DNA from: Polaribacter butkevichii
GTDB taxonomy: Bacteria > Bacteroidota > Bacteroidia > Flavobacteriales > Flavobacteriaceae
Reading direction: 5' to 3'
DNA length: 64,000 nt
Assembly (NCBI RefSeq): GCF_038024105.1
Contig: NZ_CP150661.1
Span: 434,001 to 498,000 of the forward strand
A program made the translations under genes and the position numbers. This document shows positions 25,082-34,962 of the stretch, piece after piece; position 1 is the stretch's first letter, and each line of letters starts with the position of its first letter. The notes beneath the pieces are model-generated. The model did no database searches. It saw only the letters and a list, made by a program, of their open reading frames with translations, and was not told the DNA's origin.

Positions 25082-26632
25082 TTATTTATTAATAGAATCT
25101 CTATAAATTAAATTTCCTTGAATACTCCATGCAAAATCCAACACAACGGTGTTTTTATAATAAGGAGCATCTAAAGCGGTGTATTGGTCTGTAATATAAT
25201 ATTGAAAAGCATCTTTTATTTGAGCTACATTATACAACCTTGCTTGCCCATGACAGCTCATGCAATTTGTTTCTATACCTACTTTATTTAATTTACCACC
25301 CACATATATTTTTTCTGATTTCCTAAAGGCACCAATTTTCTGATAACCTTCGCTATAATATTTTATAATACTATCGTTACCGCCAGAATTACTTTGATTT
25401 TTATGATTAGGTTTAGGAGCAACATCAAATGTAGCTGCATTAAAACCTGCTTCTAAATAAGGGTTAAAAGCATAAATAGATTCTTTTATAGGTTCATTAG
25501 TTGTAATTGCATTGGTACCGTTAGTGTAAGGTTGTGCAGGACTAATCATATTATAAGCTACCGACATTGCATAATGTTTTGCTGCAATATCTAAACTAGC
25601 AGGTTGCTTATTAGCAATGATTGATGAACTTGGACTTTGTGGTGCGGTAGGATTTTCTGACCACCAAAAAGTTTGCCATGTCCATCTTCTATTTTCTCTT
25701 GTATTTACATGCATACCCACCAATATTGCATATTGTCCTGCTTTGGGAGTTCCACCAGTAACAAAATTGGTTCCTTTTAATTCTTCTGCTTGTTCTTTAT
25801 TTAATTTAAAGTGAATAAATTCGTTAATAGAAAACACTTTATTTACAGCATCTGTTGTTCCGGTAGTGGTAATTGTTATATCGTTTTTCCAAGATTCAGG
25901 ACCAAATCCGTGAGCGATTACAGAATCCATTGGTATTTGATTATGGTACCCTGGCCATGTAGGAAGCCTATATTTTCCGGGAGCAATTTTTACGGTTATA
26001 GTATCTGTTAATACCTGAAAAACAGGTTTTATCAACACTGTTGAAGCTGGGAAAGCAGGAATGTTTACTATTTTTCCTGGTTTTATCATACTTTTTAAAA
26101 CTTCAAAATAATACAATTGATTGTTGTAAATATGTGCTGCAGAAGTAGGATTACATTTAACAAAACCAACAACATCGGCACTTTTTACTTGGTCTCCATG
26201 TATGTTTTGATGTGGGATAACTAAATGACCTGTGTGAGATCTATTTATATCTTCTAGTTTAAAAGCACTATTCTTTTTTTGAGCATTTAACGCTGTTTTA
26301 ATATCTCCTGGAGTATACCAAGTTTCGAATCTTCTTAATTTTTGACCATTATTATCTTGATTGGTATATGCTGTTAATGCATCCCAAATATCCCAACCAT
26401 GTGTAATAATATTGGTGTTTGTTTCTAGATTATCAATTACAGTACTGTTTTTTATCCAATTATTAATGGTTGTAGAATCTGTAGGAAATTTTTGACCAGA
26501 AACCAATGTAGTTGGCATTGGTACTGCTGTAATTGGTGTGTAAGTTAGTATCTTTTTATCTTCCTTTTTTTTTGCAGGGCTACATGCAAATAACAATAAT
26601 GCTAGACTTGCATACATAAAATAATTTCTCAT
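25082..26632 (-). CDS. Lipoprotein with a single c-type heme motif (CxxCH)
   Basis: 516 aa. Signal peptide with lipobox LLFAC at about 14-18. One heme-attachment motif CMSCH near residue 453, close to the C-terminus; the first 430 residues are a soluble beta-rich region with no known catalytic motif. I do not know the family. Probably exported and surface or periplasmic, with the heme used for electron transfer or sensing. Convergent with msrA. It could equally be a di-heme-peroxidase relative that lost one heme, but the rest does not resemble one. Confidence 0.7.
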   Translation of the reverse strand: MRNYFMYASLALLLFACSPAKKKEDKKILTYTPITAVPMPTTLVSGQKFPTDSTTINNWIKNSTVIDNLETNTNIITHGWDIWDALTAYTNQDNNGQKLRRFETWYTPGDIKTALNAQKKNSAFKLEDINRSHTGHLVIPHQNIHGDQVKSADVVGFVKCNPTSAAHIYNNQLYYFEVLKSMIKPGKIVNIPAFPASTVLIKPVFQVLTDTITVKIAPGKYRLPTWPGYHNQIPMDSVIAHGFGPESWKNDITITTTGTTDAVNKVFSINEFIHFKLNKEQAEELKGTNFVTGGTPKAGQYAILVGMHVNTRENRRWTWQTFWWSENPTAPQSPSSSIIANKQPASLDIAAKHYAMSVAYNMISPAQPYTNGTNAITTNEPIKESIYAFNPYLEAGFNAATFDVAPKPNHKNQSNSGGNDSIIKYYSEGYQKIGAFRKSEKIYVGGKLNKVGIETNCMSCHGQARLYNVAQIKDAFQYYITDQYTALDAPYYKNTVVLDFAWSIQGNLIYRDSINK

Positions 26633-26963
26633 AAGTTTTAGGGTTTAGGTTAGTTTTTAATATAAAGTTGTGCTCTTTTTTATACTTAAAAAGAGTTATG
26701 TAAACTTAGTTTCTTTTTAACGTATCAATCAACACGTAGAAACCCTCGTTTTTTATTTGCTATAATTTTTCCTTTTAGTTACTTATTTGTTTTTTCTGAT
26801 GAGAGGTTTAAAAGTATTTTTTTAGTGTAGTTTTATTAAAAGAAGTTTATTCATTTTACTGTTTTTTTTGATAAAGTTAGGTTACGTCATTTTATTTTAA
26901 AATGAAAACAAAAAAAAGCCTCACAAAAAAGTGAGGCTTCTTAAAATATATTTTGATTAAAAT
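26633..26963. other. Gene-free gap of 331 bp
   Basis: Holds the terminator at 26911-26940. A weak hairpin lies around 26668-26697. I saw no promoter consensus or ORF in the remainder. Confidence 0.4.
26911..26940 (-). terminator. Terminator of ompH/skp
   Basis: AGCCTCAC (26917-26924) pairs with GTGAGGCT (26931-26938). On the minus strand a T-run follows the stem. Confidence 0.85.
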
Positions 26964-27485
26964 TTATTCTTCAGTTTCGGTTGGTGCTACTATTCCTAAA
27001 TTGTTTAATACTAATTTTGTAATATCAAAATTGTTATCTATGTAAGCAAATTCGTTACCAGAAACCGTTAAAACTTGTGTGTATTTACCAGATTTGGCAA
27101 CGGTAGCAATGGCATCACTTAATTTTTTATATAAAGGGCGCATTAACTCTTCTTGCTTTAATTGCATTAGCTTGTTTCCGTTTTGTTGATATTTTTGAAT
27201 ATCAGCTTCCATTGCAGCTAGTTCTTTGTATTCTGCTTGTTTAGCAAGTTCTCCGAGTGTTTTTTCATTTTTTTTAAAAGCATCTACTTTGGTTTGATAA
27301 GTTTTTACTTTAATATTAAAAGAAGAATCTAATTTTGCTCCGTAATTTTGAGATCTTTGTAATACAATTTTAGTTTCTGGCATTAGGCTTAAAATATATT
27401 CGCTATCTACTGTACCTACTTTAGATTGTGCAATAGAAATGGTGCTTAACAAAGCAATAGCAATAAATATAATTTTTGATTTCAT
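26964..27485 (-). CDS. OmpH/Skp-family periplasmic chaperone
   Basis: 173 aa. Cleavable signal peptide (KSKIIFIAIALLSTISIAQS), then a strongly helical coiled-coil core (residues ~50-125) and conserved VGTVDSEYILSLMPE near the mature N-terminus. Skp-like trimers carry unfolded outer-membrane proteins. A clear promoter lies 20-50 bp upstream and a terminator follows, so it is likely monocistronic. Confidence 0.85.
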   Translation of the reverse strand: MKSKIIFIAIALLSTISIAQSKVGTVDSEYILSLMPETKIVLQRSQNYGAKLDSSFNIKVKTYQTKVDAFKKNEKTLGELAKQAEYKELAAMEADIQKYQQNGNKLMQLKQEELMRPLYKKLSDAIATVAKSGKYTQVLTVSGNEFAYIDNNFDITKLVLNNLGIVAPTETEE

Positions 27486-27505
27486 GTTTTAGATTTTTTG
27501 TGGAA

Positions 27506-27536
27506 CAAAGATATAAAAGTGAGTGAATTACAAAAG
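27506..27536 (-). promoter_or_regulatory. Promoter of ompH/skp
   Basis: On the minus strand CTTTTG, 17-nt spacer, then TATCTTTG (27506-27513), matching the Bacteroidota consensus. It lies just past the miaA stop codon. Confidence 0.65.
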
Positions 27537-27539
27537 TTT

Positions 27540-28463
27540 TTATAGTTTTGATATGTTAATTTTATCAGAAATTTCAGCAATAATAGTATTTATGTCGGTT
27601 TGGTAATCAAACCATAAGGTATTTTTATCTCTCTTAAACCAAGTACCTTGTCGTTTTGCAAACCTTCGGGTGTTTTTTTTAATTTCGGAGATAGCAAACT
27701 CTTTGGTAAAATCACCATCAAAATAAGAGAACAATTCTCTATAACCTACCGTTTGTAGAGCATTTAAGGTTTTATGAGGGTATAATGTTTTTGCCTCATC
27801 TAATAAGCCGTTTTCTATCATAATGTCTACACGCATATTTATTCTGTTATAAATAATTTCTCTGTCTGCGTCTAATCCTATTTTAATAGAAGTAAAATTT
27901 CTAGGTGCTTTGGGTTTGTTTTTAAAAGTAGAATAGGGAATGCCAGAACCAATGCAAACTTCTAAAGCCCTCATTACTCTTTTTGGGTTTTGCAGTTCTA
28001 TAACATTATAGGTTTCTAAATCTAACTCTTTTAACTGTTCTTGAAGAACTTCTACACCTTCTTTTTCTAATTGTAGAGTTAATGCTTCTCTTATTTTAGG
28101 ATCTACTTCTGGAAAATAATCCAATCCTTTTAAAACGGCATCTACATACAAGCCAGATCCACCAACCATAACCTGAATTGGATTTTCTTTAAATAAGTCG
28201 TCTAACTTAGCAAGCGTATCTCTTTCAAAAGAGCCCACATTATAATCTTCAAAAATACTTCTGTTTTGTATAAAGTGATGTTTTGCGGCCGCCAATTCAT
28301 GTGCTTCTGGTACAGCAGTACCAATGGTCATTTCTTTGTAAAACTGTCTAGAATCACAAGAAATAATATCACTTTTAAAATGATTAGCCAATTGAATACT
28401 TAATGCTGTTTTACCTATTGCAGTGGGACCTACAATGGTAATTAAAAAATTATTAGAAGTCAT
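27540..28463 (-). CDS. miaA: tRNA dimethylallyltransferase MiaA
   Basis: 307 aa. P-loop GPTAIGKTALS at about 11-21, SCDSRQFYKEM (DSRQ substrate-binding) at about 34-45, and the GGSGLYV motif near 100-106. Catalyses i6A37 formation on tRNAs reading UNN codons. The matching hydroxylase miaE is 10 kb away, so ms2io6A is made in this organism. It abuts the channel gene (stop 28464, start 28463), suggesting co-transcription. Confidence 0.95.
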   Translation of the reverse strand: MTSNNFLITIVGPTAIGKTALSIQLANHFKSDIISCDSRQFYKEMTIGTAVPEAHELAAAKHHFIQNRSIFEDYNVGSFERDTLAKLDDLFKENPIQVMVGGSGLYVDAVLKGLDYFPEVDPKIREALTLQLEKEGVEVLQEQLKELDLETYNVIELQNPKRVMRALEVCIGSGIPYSTFKNKPKAPRNFTSIKIGLDADREIIYNRINMRVDIMIENGLLDEAKTLYPHKTLNALQTVGYRELFSYFDGDFTKEFAISEIKKNTRRFAKRQGTWFKRDKNTLWFDYQTDINTIIAEISDKINISKL

Positions 28464-29291
28464 TTAGTTTAATTTACTACCACAGTTATAACAAAATTCT
28501 GCGCCATCTTTATGGTTTTCTTTTCCGCAATTTGGGCAAGCTTGTGTGTTGGTATGTAGGTTATTGTCGTTATTTTTAGTCATTTCAGAACTTACAATTC
28601 CTGTAGGAATAGCAATAATACCATACCCTAAAATCATAATAATGCTAGCAATTAATTGCCCAAAAGGTGTTTGAGGAGCAATGTCTCCAAAACCTACTGT
28701 TGTTAAAGTAACAATTGCCCAATACACACTTCTAGGAATGCTTGTAAAACCATTTTCTGCACCTTCTACCATATACATAATGGTACCTAAAATGATGCAC
28801 AAAATAACTACAAAAAATAAAAAGACAGATATTTTTGCTTTACTTGCTTTTAAAGCGAGTAATAGTTTATTAGAAGCACCAACATATCTTGCTAATTTTA
28901 AAATTCTAAAAACTCTAAGTAAGCGCAATGCTCTTAGTGCAGCAAAATGATGAGAGCCTATAATTACAAGCGATAAGTATTTTGGTATGGTAGATAGAAA
29001 ATCTATAATACCATAGAAACTAAAAATATACTTAAAAGGTTTGTTGATGGCAACAACTCTTAATATATATTCTACAGAAAATAGAATGGTAATAATCCAT
29101 TCAGAAATATTTAAATAGGTATGATATTTGGCATCAAAACTTTCGATACTTTCTAGCATTACCAATAAAATACTAGCAATGATGGCAACTAATAATATTA
29201 CATCAAAAAGTTTCCCTTCTTTAGTGTCTGCTTCATAAATAATTTCATGGAGTCTGTGTTTCCAAGAAGGTTTCTTATCGGTTGAATTCAA
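28464..29291 (-). CDS. Voltage-gated-type cation channel with a zinc-ribbon tail
   Basis: 275 aa. Six hydrophobic segments with an S4-like LRALRLLRVFRILKLARYV (about 119-138), then a pore loop TLTTVGFGDIAP (about 194-205; TVGFGD is a K+ selectivity signature). The last 30 residues form a zinc ribbon: CPNCGKENHKDGAEFCYNCGSKLN. K+ permeability is supported by the filter. The zinc-ribbon tail is unusual; it may regulate assembly or act as a sensor. Coupled to miaA. Confidence 0.85.
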   Translation of the reverse strand: MNSTDKKPSWKHRLHEIIYEADTKEGKLFDVILLVAIIASILLVMLESIESFDAKYHTYLNISEWIITILFSVEYILRVVAINKPFKYIFSFYGIIDFLSTIPKYLSLVIIGSHHFAALRALRLLRVFRILKLARYVGASNKLLLALKASKAKISVFLFFVVILCIILGTIMYMVEGAENGFTSIPRSVYWAIVTLTTVGFGDIAPQTPFGQLIASIIMILGYGIIAIPTGIVSSEMTKNNDNNLHTNTQACPNCGKENHKDGAEFCYNCGSKLN

Positions 29292-29685
29292 TTTTTATAT
29301 AAATTTCTTTTACAATACTACAAATATTTACTGATATAGCATTTTATTTCTACTGTTTTTCTCTTTGTTTACAAGGGGTTTTAAAAATAATGAAAAAAAA
29401 CAAACTTTTTTAAAACCAAAACTACTTTATCCTTGTAATTATCTACGAGATTCAATTAAAAATAAACTTAAAAACTCATAGCATGAAAACAGTAAAATTT
29501 TTAATAGCAACCGTTATCGCAACGATTATCAATTTCATATAGTAGCGGTTTGTGTTTTAAAAGCAAATGAGTAATTAGAGTTGCTAGAAGGTTAAAAAAA
29601 TGAATGATTAGGTACTTTATATGAATTAGGTTAATTAACATAAAAAGAGGTTAAAAATATTTAAATTCGCGCAAAAATTATAAAA
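29292..29685. other. Gap of 394 bp upstream of a TonB receptor, with a tiny possible leader ORF
   Basis: A 19-codon frame (29483-29542, MKTVKFLIATVIATIINFI) lies on the plus strand and looks like the start of a signal peptide. It ends before anything useful, so it is either a leader or a decayed gene start. A TAAATTCG box (29662-29669) is a weak promoter match. No other feature is clear. Confidence 0.35.
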
Positions 29686-31914
29686 ATGAAACAAAAGCTA
29701 ATACTTTTTTTTACAATTACACTTTGTTTACAATCTTTTGCTCAACATTTAAAAGGGCGTGTTGTAGATGATTTTAAACAACCTATAGAGAATGTATATA
29801 TCTACAATTCGATAAAAAACACACATACACACACTAATGAAAACGGAAGTTTTATTCTAGAAAATACGGTAGCTGATGATATTTTAGAAATTGGTCTTTT
29901 AGGTTTTGAGAAAAAAGAAATTACTATTACTAAAACCGATATAGAAAACGGAATTACAATAGCCTTAGTTTCTAAAATATTTCAGTTAGATGAATTGGTG
30001 TTACGTAAAGAGATTAATGCTTTAGAAACCATTACAAAAGTAGATTTAGAGTTAAATCCGGTAAATTCTTCTCAAGAAATTTTAAGAAAAGTTCCAGGAT
30101 TAATTATTGGTCAGCATGCAGGTGGAGGGAAAGCAGAGCAAATATTTTTAAGAGGTTTCGATATCGATCATGGTACAGATATTTCTCTTTCTGTAGACGG
30201 AATGCCAATTAATATGGTTTCTCATGCACACGGACAAGGATATAGCGATTTGCATTTTCTAATTCCAGAAACGATTCAGAAAATTAATTTTGGTAAAGGA
30301 CCATATTATGCAAATACGGGCGATTTTAATACTGCTGGTTATGTAGATTTTTCTACCAAAAAGGCCATAAATAACAATTCGGTTTCAGTAGGTTTTGGAG
30401 ATTTTAACTCTCTAAGAACTTTAGGGATGTTTAATTTGTTAGATACTAAGAAAGATCAAAATGCGTATGTTGCTGTAGAGTATATAGAAACAGATGGTGC
30501 TTTTGAGTCGCCACAAAACTTTAATAGAGTTAATATTTTTGGTAAATACAACGCTTTTATAAATGATACAGACAGAATTTCTTTAACTGCGTCTCATTTT
30601 ACAAGTAGTTGGGATGCTTCTGGACAAATACCAGAAAGAGCAGTAGCAAACGGAAGTATTAACAGATTTGGCGCTATAGATGATACCGAAGGAGGTTTTA
30701 CTTCTAGAACAAATTTTAACATTGAGTTAAATAAAACCTTAGATGATGCTTCTTTATTAAAAGCAAATGCATTTTACTCTCATTATAATTTCGAGTTGTA
30801 TTCTAACTTTACTTTCTTTTTAGAGGATGCTTTAAATGGAGATCAAATTAAACAATTTGAAGATAGAGATATTTTTGGAATGAATGTACAGTTATCTAAT
30901 ATTGTAAATTACGGAAACGTAGAAGCTACGTATACAAAAGGAGTAGGGTTACGTTACGATTTAATAAATGATATTGAGTTATCTCACACAAAAAACAGGT
31001 CAGAAACGTTAGAGCAAATTCAGTTAGGTAGTGTAAAACAAACAAATATGTACGCTTTTTTTAATGCTGATTTTGAAGTTGGTAAATTTAAAATATCACC
31101 ATCTGTACGTTTAGATTATTTTAAGTTTTTATACAATGATCGTTTAAATCCAACTTATACAACGCTGTCAAAATCGGAAGCAATTGTAAGTCCTAAATTA
31201 AATTTTTTATATACACAAAAAGATAATTTACAATGGTATTTAAAATCAGGAATTGGGTTTCATTCTAACGATGCAAGAGTAATTTTACAACAAGAAACAG
31301 ATAAAATTTTACCAAGAGCTTACGGTGCAGATTTTGGTAATATATGGAAACCGACTAAAAACTTAGTGTTAAACACGGCGGTTTGGTATTTGTTATCTGA
31401 AGAAGAATTGGTTTATGTTGGTGATGCTGGTGTGATAGAACCTTCTGGTAAATCAGAAAGATTTGGTTTTGATTTTGGATTGAGATATCAATTTACAGAT
31501 TGGTTGTATTTAGATACAGATTTAACAGCTACAAAAGCAAGAAGCTTAGAAAATATTTCTGGGGAAGATTATATTCCTTTATCGCCAGATTTTACAATGT
31601 CTGGAGGATTATCATTCTCTAATCTGGGGAACTTTTCTGGCGGTTTACGTTATCGTTTTATAGATGATAGACCTGCAAATGAAGATAATTCTATTGTTGC
31701 AGATGGTTATTTTGTAAGTGATTTTAACATCAACTATAAAATGAAAAATATCACGTTTGGTGTAGCGATAGAAAATATTTTTGATGTAGCATGGAATGAA
31801 ACTCAGTTTGCAACAGAAAGTAGATTACAAAATGAAACGGAATCTGTAGAAGAAATTCACTTTACACCAGGAACTCCGTTTTTTGCAAAAGCAACCATTA
31901 CATATGCCTTTTAA
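29686..31914 (+). CDS. TonB-dependent outer-membrane receptor
   Basis: 742 aa. Signal peptide ending SFAQ, a carboxypeptidase-like beta-sandwich (about 22-100) then plug (LRKVPGLIIGQHAGGGKAEQIFLRGFDIDHGTD) and barrel ending in KATITYAF with terminal Phe. The plug has a histidine-rich patch (VSHAHGQGY) reminiscent of metal or siderophore receptors. Monocistronic and convergent with the DUF1275 gene. Substrate unknown; the His patch hints at a metal. Confidence 0.92.
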   Translation: MKQKLILFFTITLCLQSFAQHLKGRVVDDFKQPIENVYIYNSIKNTHTHTNENGSFILENTVADDILEIGLLGFEKKEITITKTDIENGITIALVSKIFQLDELVLRKEINALETITKVDLELNPVNSSQEILRKVPGLIIGQHAGGGKAEQIFLRGFDIDHGTDISLSVDGMPINMVSHAHGQGYSDLHFLIPETIQKINFGKGPYYANTGDFNTAGYVDFSTKKAINNNSVSVGFGDFNSLRTLGMFNLLDTKKDQNAYVAVEYIETDGAFESPQNFNRVNIFGKYNAFINDTDRISLTASHFTSSWDASGQIPERAVANGSINRFGAIDDTEGGFTSRTNFNIELNKTLDDASLLKANAFYSHYNFELYSNFTFFLEDALNGDQIKQFEDRDIFGMNVQLSNIVNYGNVEATYTKGVGLRYDLINDIELSHTKNRSETLEQIQLGSVKQTNMYAFFNADFEVGKFKISPSVRLDYFKFLYNDRLNPTYTTLSKSEAIVSPKLNFLYTQKDNLQWYLKSGIGFHSNDARVILQQETDKILPRAYGADFGNIWKPTKNLVLNTAVWYLLSEEELVYVGDAGVIEPSGKSERFGFDFGLRYQFTDWLYLDTDLTATKARSLENISGEDYIPLSPDFTMSGGLSFSNLGNFSGGLRYRFIDDRPANEDNSIVADGYFVSDFNINYKMKNITFGVAIENIFDVAWNETQFATESRLQNETESVEEIHFTPGTPFFAKATITYAF

Positions 31915-31937
31915 ATAAAAAAAAGTTTTAGTTAGAT

Positions 31938-31969
31938 AAATGTCTATTACAGCAATGTGATAGACATTT
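31938..31969. terminator. Bidirectional terminator
   Basis: AAATGTCTAT (31938-31947) pairs with ATAGACATTT (31960-31969), T-run on the plus strand. Serves the TonB receptor and the convergent gene. Confidence 0.75.
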
Positions 31970-31970
31970 T

Positions 31971-32747
31971 TTATTGATTGTGTTTTAGCAAGTGAATTTT
32001 TGCTTTTTTGGCGGTCTTTTTTTGAGTAAATTTTCTTCTTCTTTTTATTACTTGATACCTAAAATCATCAAAAAATAGACTAACGATTAAAATAAGAGCT
32101 GCAAAAATTAAAGAATTTAATTTTAAATCTAATTTAGAATAAAAGAATCCAGCCGTTAATCCACCAGAAAAAAAGAATATAATAATAAAAACACGAAGTT
32201 TAATATTGGTTTTTAGTTCTTTTCTTTTTGATTCTAATTTAGGAAAACATAATAAAGAAAGATCGATACCTAAATCGGTAAAGAGTCCTGTTAAATGTGT
32301 TGTTCTTACTACTGCATTAGAAATTTTGGTTACAAAAGAGTTTTGTAATCCCATGGCAAAAAGGAGTAAACAAATTAGTAAATTTACATACCTCATTTCT
32401 ATAAAATCACTTATAATACCTATTGTAATTAAAACAATACATTCTATTAAGGTTGGTAATACAAAAACATTGAGCCTTTTAGTTTCGCTAAAAAATTCTA
32501 TTAAAAAACTTGATAAAAAAGAACCAAATAGAAAAGAGAAAATATAAAGAAAGTAGATGGTTCCTTTCCAAAAATTAAAATTAGCTAAATCATAAATAAA
32601 TAAAGCAAAATGACCTGTTACATTTGTGGTTAATTGTTTAAAAGCAAGGTAACCTGTAACGTTTACCATACCTGCTACAAAAGAAAGAATTGTTGCAATT
32701 CTTAAATTATGTTTTACCGTTCTGCTTTTACCTTGATGTCTAAACAT
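31971..32747 (-). CDS. YoaK/DUF1275-family membrane protein
   Basis: 258 aa, hydrophobic segments throughout: about 22-38, 60-80, 92-112, 120-135, 187-205, 210-228. The opening SFVAGMVNVTGYLAFKQLTTNVTGHF and SFVTKISNAVVRTTHLTGLFTDLG match DUF1275. Function is unknown in the family. A promoter lies 99 bp upstream. Confidence 0.85.
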   Translation of the reverse strand: MFRHQGKSRTVKHNLRIATILSFVAGMVNVTGYLAFKQLTTNVTGHFALFIYDLANFNFWKGTIYFLYIFSFLFGSFLSSFLIEFFSETKRLNVFVLPTLIECIVLITIGIISDFIEMRYVNLLICLLLFAMGLQNSFVTKISNAVVRTTHLTGLFTDLGIDLSLLCFPKLESKRKELKTNIKLRVFIIIFFFSGGLTAGFFYSKLDLKLNSLIFAALILIVSLFFDDFRYQVIKRRRKFTQKKTAKKAKIHLLKHNQ

Positions 32748-32845
32748 TCGCTTATTATTTATTCTGATTTATAAATTGCAAGTAGCATTCTAACCTATAA
32801 CAAGACAAGAAAAGGCAACCGAATTCAGAATTTTAAAATAGGCGG

Positions 32846-32853
32846 CAAAGTTA
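32846..32853 (-). promoter_or_regulatory. -7 promoter element of the DUF1275 gene
   Basis: TAACTTTG on the minus strand. The same AAAAAAACTAACTT context recurs at 54274-54295 and 56429-56450. Confidence 0.55.
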
Positions 32854-33009
32854 GTTTTTTTGGATGAGAATATTGGTAAACAGTATACCTATTTGCAAAT
32901 ACAAAATATCTGACAAATGCTTATAAAGTGTTTTAAATAGTACAAAATTGTTAATATAAAAGAGTGTTATTTAGTGCAACCTGTTATTTCTAAAATATAG
33001 CTAATTATT

Positions 33010-34962
33010 TTATTTTTTTTCTAGGATGATATAATCGCTTTCAGAAATAATAATTTGCTTGTAAAATTCTTTTAAGGCATAGTAGTCGTTTACCGAATAA
33101 TATTTTTTAGCAATGTTTAATCTAGTTAAAATATTTATATTATTTCCTTTTTGTATAGTTTTAACAATAAAGTTACCTCCATTATTAGGTAATGATATAG
33201 CCTTGTCTTTTGGTAGTTTTATGATTTTATAGTCTGTTGGTATTTCTAAAGTTAAATAATAATTATCTCTTCTAGAGTATCCAAAATCTACGGGGTAGTA
33301 TCTGTCTTTTAATTGAAAAGGATTTTGTTTTATTCTATTAAAAAGAAAAGGATTAATTCTTATTTTATTACCTAAACTTTCATTCATTTCTAATCGTATG
33401 GTAAAGTCTTCTTCTAAACTTTTATCTAAAGCATCTAAGTTTTTAACTTTATAATCTTCTATTTCTATGTTTTCATTTTTTGCTTCAAAATCTTCTAAGT
33501 AATTTTCTTCGCTTTTTAAAGAAATCTTTTTTCTTTGTTTAGAAGCAAAATAGCCGTCTCTTCTTATTCTTAAATACCCTAAAAATGCACCTTCTTCATC
33601 TAAAGTAAGTTTAGCTGAAATATTTATAGCGGATTGATTTTTAGGTTTTAGCGTTACCCAAAAGCTTTTATCTTTATAATTAATAACTCTTGCTTCGCCA
33701 TTTAGCGTTCTAACAGGAACCTGACCAAATGGAATATATTTTTCTGTAGCGTCTAAATAATAGTATTTTCCATCAATAACTGCTTGTACAATTACATAAT
33801 TATAATCGTAAATAACAGGAAATAGTTTTGTAGGTACACCATTATTTCTGGTAGATAGAACTACTAAATTAGCATCTATGTTTGCTGCTTTTAAACTATT
33901 GTATAAAGAAATATTTATTTCACCAACATCACCCGTTTTTTCTTGAAATGCATTTTTTACTTTGGCGTCTTCATTGGTCCAATAATTATCATTCCATGTA
34001 AAATGATTCGAAATAAAGCGGTACACTTTTTTAGCTCTTTCTAAGGTGTTTTCTGTTGTTAAAATTTCTTCAGGAATATATTTTTTAAAAAAACTTTTTT
34101 TGGAAGTTTGATTGTTAAAGAAATGAGATTGCAGCGCTTTATCTGCTTTTTTCCAAGTTGTGGTTAAGTCTGTGGTAACTCCATCATAGCCCGTATTTGA
34201 TTTTAAATCGAAAGAAATTCTTGAAATATAATTCTTTTTACTTAGCATATAATCCTCTTCCTTAAAAGCAGGGATATTATTCATTCCATAAGAATAAATT
34301 GCACAGGCACCTTCTCCAAGACCATCAATAATAACGCATTTTTTGTCTACAGATGGTTCGTCTTTATCTAATTTTAAATAGCCAATAATTCTTATGTTGT
34401 ATGTGTAATTTCCTAAAATGGATGCATCAAATTCACTTTTTACTTTTGGTATATCAGACTGAAAATACCAATCATTAATACCTAGGTAAGGAGATAAAAC
34501 GCTGTATTTGTATTCTATAATGCTACCTTCTTTTATATTAGGTAATGTAAACTTTTTAACCGTCCAAGTATCTCGTTCTTTGGTTGTAAAAATATCTTTG
34601 TCAGAAAGATAAGTGGTGTTCATTGTGCCTTTTTCTGTAATATTATAGGTAATGGCGCTTATATTTTCAATTTTTTGTTTTTTATATAAATTAACAGTAA
34701 TGTTAGCTAAGTCAAAAGAAGATTTGTCTAATATTTTAATTCTAAAGTAATAATCAGTTCTTGGTATTTCATCATTTTCTCTATCGGGATATCTATTTGC
34801 ATGTTCATATAAAACCACGGCAGTTGCTGTAGAATCTTTATCGTAAACCGTCATTTTTAATTCGTCTAAAGTGGTTTGACCCAATTTAGTTGATTTACTT
34901 TTTTGTGCAGTTAATGTGTTTGATAGGAGTGAGAGTACTAGTAATAGGGTAATCTTTTTCAT
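33010..34962 (-). CDS. Secreted DUF3857 / transglutaminase-like protein
   Basis: 650 aa. Signal peptide to about residue 19 (LLSNTLTAQ), then a DUF3857 domain (LYEHANRYPDREND...; about 50-220) and a transglutaminase-like core (ERAKKVYRFISNHFTWND; about 300-420) with a DATEKYIPFGQ motif near 400. The catalytic Cys position reads as Gly/Asn-rich (VGEINISLYNSLKAAN), so the enzyme may be inactive. Adjacent to the nuclease gene (stop and start touch at 34962/34963). Confidence 0.82.
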   Translation of the reverse strand: MKKITLLLVLSLLSNTLTAQKSKSTKLGQTTLDELKMTVYDKDSTATAVVLYEHANRYPDRENDEIPRTDYYFRIKILDKSSFDLANITVNLYKKQKIENISAITYNITEKGTMNTTYLSDKDIFTTKERDTWTVKKFTLPNIKEGSIIEYKYSVLSPYLGINDWYFQSDIPKVKSEFDASILGNYTYNIRIIGYLKLDKDEPSVDKKCVIIDGLGEGACAIYSYGMNNIPAFKEEDYMLSKKNYISRISFDLKSNTGYDGVTTDLTTTWKKADKALQSHFFNNQTSKKSFFKKYIPEEILTTENTLERAKKVYRFISNHFTWNDNYWTNEDAKVKNAFQEKTGDVGEINISLYNSLKAANIDANLVVLSTRNNGVPTKLFPVIYDYNYVIVQAVIDGKYYYLDATEKYIPFGQVPVRTLNGEARVINYKDKSFWVTLKPKNQSAINISAKLTLDEEGAFLGYLRIRRDGYFASKQRKKISLKSEENYLEDFEAKNENIEIEDYKVKNLDALDKSLEEDFTIRLEMNESLGNKIRINPFLFNRIKQNPFQLKDRYYPVDFGYSRRDNYYLTLEIPTDYKIIKLPKDKAISLPNNGGNFIVKTIQKGNNINILTRLNIAKKYYSVNDYYALKEFYKQIIISESDYIILEKK

